Assembly: GCA_946406115.1 (NCBI GenBank)
Contig: OX291551.1
Coordinates: forward strand, 10,292,001 to 10,356,000
Reading direction: 5' to 3'
DNA length: 64,000 nt
Source: Apoda limacodes
Taxonomy: Eukaryota; Arthropoda; Insecta; Lepidoptera; Limacodidae
Both the position numbers and the translations under genes were made by a program. Position 1 is the stretch's first letter; every line of letters starts with the position of its first letter. The notes beneath the pieces are model-generated. The model searched no databases and was not told the origin of the DNA. It worked only from the letters and a program-made list of their open reading frames with translations. Positions 60,394-64,000 of this stretch are shown in pieces.

Positions 60394-61454
60394 TAACTTT
60401 GTTGCCTTAAACACAAAACACGTTTGTGGATTTGTGCACATGCAGCATCTAAAGCAAAGCTTCTTTTTTATATTAATAGTTTTTGCACGGCTGGAATAGT
60501 ACATTGTTCACCGAGAGGTGAAAGTGGGCAATTACCGATGAGGGTGTCGATTTAATAACATAATTACTTTTTTTGGCGTGAGGGCCTTTATTAAATACCA
60601 AGGAAGCAAAGGATTCTACGGGACGAAAGTCAAAATAAAATCCAACCGTGCGAAACAGTATGTAGTCAACAAATCGCACGCTAAGAGGTAATTACCTACT
60701 TTTCGCGGGTAACCTTCGGTATCTATTAAATAATAATAAACAATACATCTTTAATGCAATAGTATCAAAAATTTAATTAAAGTTTTATTGACGGATCACC
60801 AATGCATAAGGTAGTAAGGACGCACCTCATTATGGAAAGTTTCATTATGTTTGTTTTTGTAGAATTTAAAAAAAACCTTTTGCGCGCAAGCGGATAAAGT
60901 ACGCTTTTCCACGCAGATTTAATCAGTTTTAAACAACAAAGTGAGCCTACCGAGCCAGTCAGAGGCAAAAATCTATTTTGCGTATGAATTTTTGTAATGC
61001 TTTTATTTAATCCTTTTTTTGTACATTTGCACTTATACCTGTGTTATTATCATACTAATTGTAATATTTTGGCTATAAGTTAATAAATTTATATTAAATT
61101 TCTGTTTTTATTTTTAATAGATTAAAGTCCATTTTTAGTTGTATCAATTAAACATTGGTAACATAATTTGGATATTGCCAGTGGTTATGAACCTGCTGCC
61201 TGTCAACCACGTGCCACCCTGATTGCGGTCAAGTGACCGAGAAAGTAGCTTAAGCTCCGACCTCAACAAAGCCGCAAACTAAACGCTCTAAATCAGATTA
61301 TAGGCGGTATAATTTTTCCACCACTTCCTTTTACCTTAAATCCGCTTTACGAAACCCAAATAAATGGGCAGCTATTCGTATATCTAACGATCTACATTAA
61401 AAAAACGGTCAGGAGCATGTCTGGTCATGCTAAACATTGGGTTTCGTAGCCTTT
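60394..61454. other. Non-coding DNA, nothing certain
   Basis: A block at 60480-60690 is less AT-rich and open on the minus strand for 68 codons (FYFDFRPVESFASLVFNKGP). I do not recognise it; it may be an old element. Confidence 0.35.
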
Positions 61455-61735
61455 GTTTTAGATTTTTTTTTTTAAACCACTAAGGAGGCAAACCAGCTTG
61501 CGGTCCACCTGATGGTAAACCGTCACCGCAGACTATGGACGCTTGCAAAATTTGGGACATCACTCGCGCAACCCTTCAGAGAACACCTCAACAGGAATCT
61601 TATTCCACAACCTAAGCTTTTGCGGTAGGAAATTTCTCAAAAACCGCACTGTACGTGACTATTTAGGTTCCAAGGTGTGAGGATAAATTTCCTGCCGATG
61701 GCGAGCGGTGCGATAGCCGTAGGCATAATTTCGAA
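61455..61735 (-). mobile_element. LINE 3' end fragment (C-terminus and tail)
   Basis: On the minus strand YRTAR-like sequence gives TVRFLRNFLPQKLRLWNKIP and VEVFSEGL, then a tail CAAGCGTCCATAGTCTGCGG and GGTTTACCATCAGGTGGACC ending in an A-run. It is the same tail type as 6855-6958, from another jockey-type family member. Confidence 0.7.
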
Positions 61736-64000
61736 CAATTCGAACACGTACCTAGTAGGTACGAAAAGAGAAATAATTTCTTTTCTTACCTACTACTACC
61801 TACTACCCTAGTAACTTGTGTTGGTTTTAAAAGTAATTTTAATATATGTGCCAGTAACAGTTCATTTAGGTGATATTTTGACAAAAACGAATCTAACCCA
61901 ACATTTTAAAAAAAGTTTATAATACTATGATTTTTGATGAGTTCACAAAAATGTTTTATTCGTCTCTTTGTATAAAATTTTCTCAAAATTTTGATTCTTA
62001 TATTTATAGTCGGTATAATTTTCTACACGTGTACTAAATGTCAGCACTGTAATAGTACAGCAATAATTTTTGAATAAACAAAAAGCTGTAAAAACCGACG
62101 GAAATGGCGAAAGAGTCCATAATTTACTACGGAACACTAAAAGCGTAATTGAAGACCTCATTCGTTGTTTTTTCGAATGTGGGTCGTCTCGATAAGGTAT
62201 TTAATTTTTAATTTGGAGCAGTCGTGCTGAGGTTAGTTAAGTGTTTTCAAAAGTTGCTATCGAGTTGCGGTCTTGCCTAACATCGAAGATCGCTGGCTCG
62301 ACGAATATACCTGCGACGACTATGCTATTGTTCGACTATCTATTTTAACAAGGCATCAATGTTTTGTTATGACCGATTTACGTCAGAAGTTAATCATTTT
62401 ACTCCACTAATGGTTAACGATGGTGGGCAGTATTGTTCCCTTGTGAACTTTGCTTATATAATATGTTTTGTAACGATTTTGAACCGAAAATTCATTCTAG
62501 TTATTAATTAATCTATGGCAAGTTGAAGATTGAAGCTAAGTTTATATAACTTAATTTTTAATGTAATTTATTACTTAGATAATGAAATTATAAAGAAGAA
62601 TCATGCATTCGCACTTTTAATTTATTTTAAGAGATTTAGACTGCATTAGATACTAGAAATAAGTTAAGAGTCATCACAATATGTAGGAAAATTCAGTTAT
62701 TGAACGTTATGAAAATGAAATCAATTTACATAGACATATATTTTGACCATTAAAAATTCGTCGTTTGCCAATATAAAATTTTATTATACACCAAGAAATG
62801 GTATCTGCGGTTTGTGAAACATGGTATTTTACTATTAGGTCCCCTTTTTCATGATTATGAAAACTAGTTGTTTTATATAGAGTATTGTACCAATTTCCAC
62901 CACCAATTAGCACCAATTTCCTCAAAATGAGCTTAGCGGTTACTATAGATGTAACGAATACCGACGTTACCTACGCTAAGTCAATTTCCATTAAAATGTT
63001 GACTTCTAGTTTTCGAACAACCATGTAACTCGCTCGATAGATAGTGTACCTACTTGTTAAATATATATGTTTCTTGAGGCAAATAATTGAACAAGTTAAA
63101 CAAATCCATCTACAGCGAAATATTGTCGTTGCACTATAATACTTATTATAAAACTATGTACATCCACCAAATGTTAAACATAACTGAGATTTATTAGTAA
63201 GCCCTATCGAGTATCAATATGAAAACGTGGGAGTAATACATGAGATATCGAGTTTCGAATGATAAACCATCTTGAGATAGAATTTTACTCAATAAAATTC
63301 ATGTAAACATAAATAAAGTAGATACGTTCATACGTAAAAGGTGTGGTCCATTGCAGTCGTAAATAGTTACAGTGATTCATGATGCCGTAATTTTAGATCT
63401 AAATCAAAGCATTGAGTAAATTTGAAAGTGATAGACTTTTATTGCTTTATAAACTCGATACTGTAAATCGATTAAATGAGGTTCATCACAATTAAAATAG
63501 CATGCAGAGGGAGAAAGTATAGGTATCCAAGACCAGAAACATATGAAACTATATATACTATATTTATTATATAAATATAATAAAAATAAAGAAAATGTAG
63601 TGGAAAATGAAAAACATAAAGTAAATACTTTTATCCCTAAACAGAAAACAATAAAGCGATTTTATTTTTTATGTTCGTTTAAAGGTAGGTACTTGTTTCA
63701 GTAGTTTTAAATATACTCTTTGTAAATAGGTATACCTACTAAGAACGTGTAGCCAAAATTGTTTTCGAATTGTTCCCACAATTTATCATGAGCTGCATTT
63801 TAAAAAGATATTTGCATAAATATAAGTATTTGCATTCTTTTAGGGTATTCAACTCCTAAGAAATCGTTAGTCACTTATTAAGGAATTTCCAAGTGTGGAT
63901 TGTAACATGGAAACATAGGTATACAGAACCAAACATTTTTTTTATATGATAAGGTTTTACCATTTAATATACAGTAAATTAAAACTTCTGATGGACTGAA
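61736..64000. other. AT-rich DNA, nothing recognised
   Basis: No coding sequence, RNA gene or element seen to the end of the window. Confidence 0.5.

Overview
The window looks like nuclear DNA of a lepidopteran (moth or butterfly). It is strongly AT-rich, has long gene-poor stretches, GT-AG introns with insect-like polypyrimidine acceptors, and dispersed repeats of kinds common in Lepidoptera: tRNA-derived SINEs with a GGTTCGATTCC box B, LINE tails, and a family ending near AAGTGCGAGTCGGACTCGCG. Order and species are inferred; no database was searched.

One protein-coding gene is well supported, on the minus strand from 20645 down to 1790. By following reading frames and matching splice phases I could assemble 13 coding exons with no unresolved junction. 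They total 5385 nt, coding for 1794 residues. The product is a type I membrane cadherin: signal peptide, about six extracellular cadherin (EC) repeats, a membrane-adjacent domain, one transmembrane helix, and a very large, mostly disordered cytoplasmic tail carried mainly by one 2.5-kb last exon. The best family match from recognition alone is the insect Cadherin-86C (Cad86C) group. The transmembrane segment is on a 131-bp exon (5862-5992) that is easy to miss. The first coding exon starts one base after a strong splice acceptor, so the gene must have at least one untranslated exon further right, inside the other 43 kb or beyond the window.

Layout. 1-860: decayed LINE. 861-1789: probable 3' UTR and flank. 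1790-20646: Cad86C exons, with introns holding LINE tails, a dispersed repeat, an antisense THAP-domain fragment and GC-rich foldbacks. 20647-43389: AT-rich, no gene recognised, with an old 364-bp tandem duplication, a 19-bp minisatellite and dispersed repeats. 43390-45045: a long, recently decayed LINE with reverse transcriptase; a relative lies at 55665-56345. 45050-64000: SINEs, a 385-bp foldback MITE with perfect 14-bp terminal repeats, a GC-rich island (54.7-55.0 kb), a TATA plus initiator core-promoter match (52.8 kb), and two ~455-bp near-identical direct repeats 2.3 kb apart.

No second convincing host gene, no tRNA or rRNA gene and no CRISPR array was seen. The right two thirds are best read as the upstream regulatory and first-intron territory of the cadherin gene, or intergenic DNA, with decaying mobile elements.
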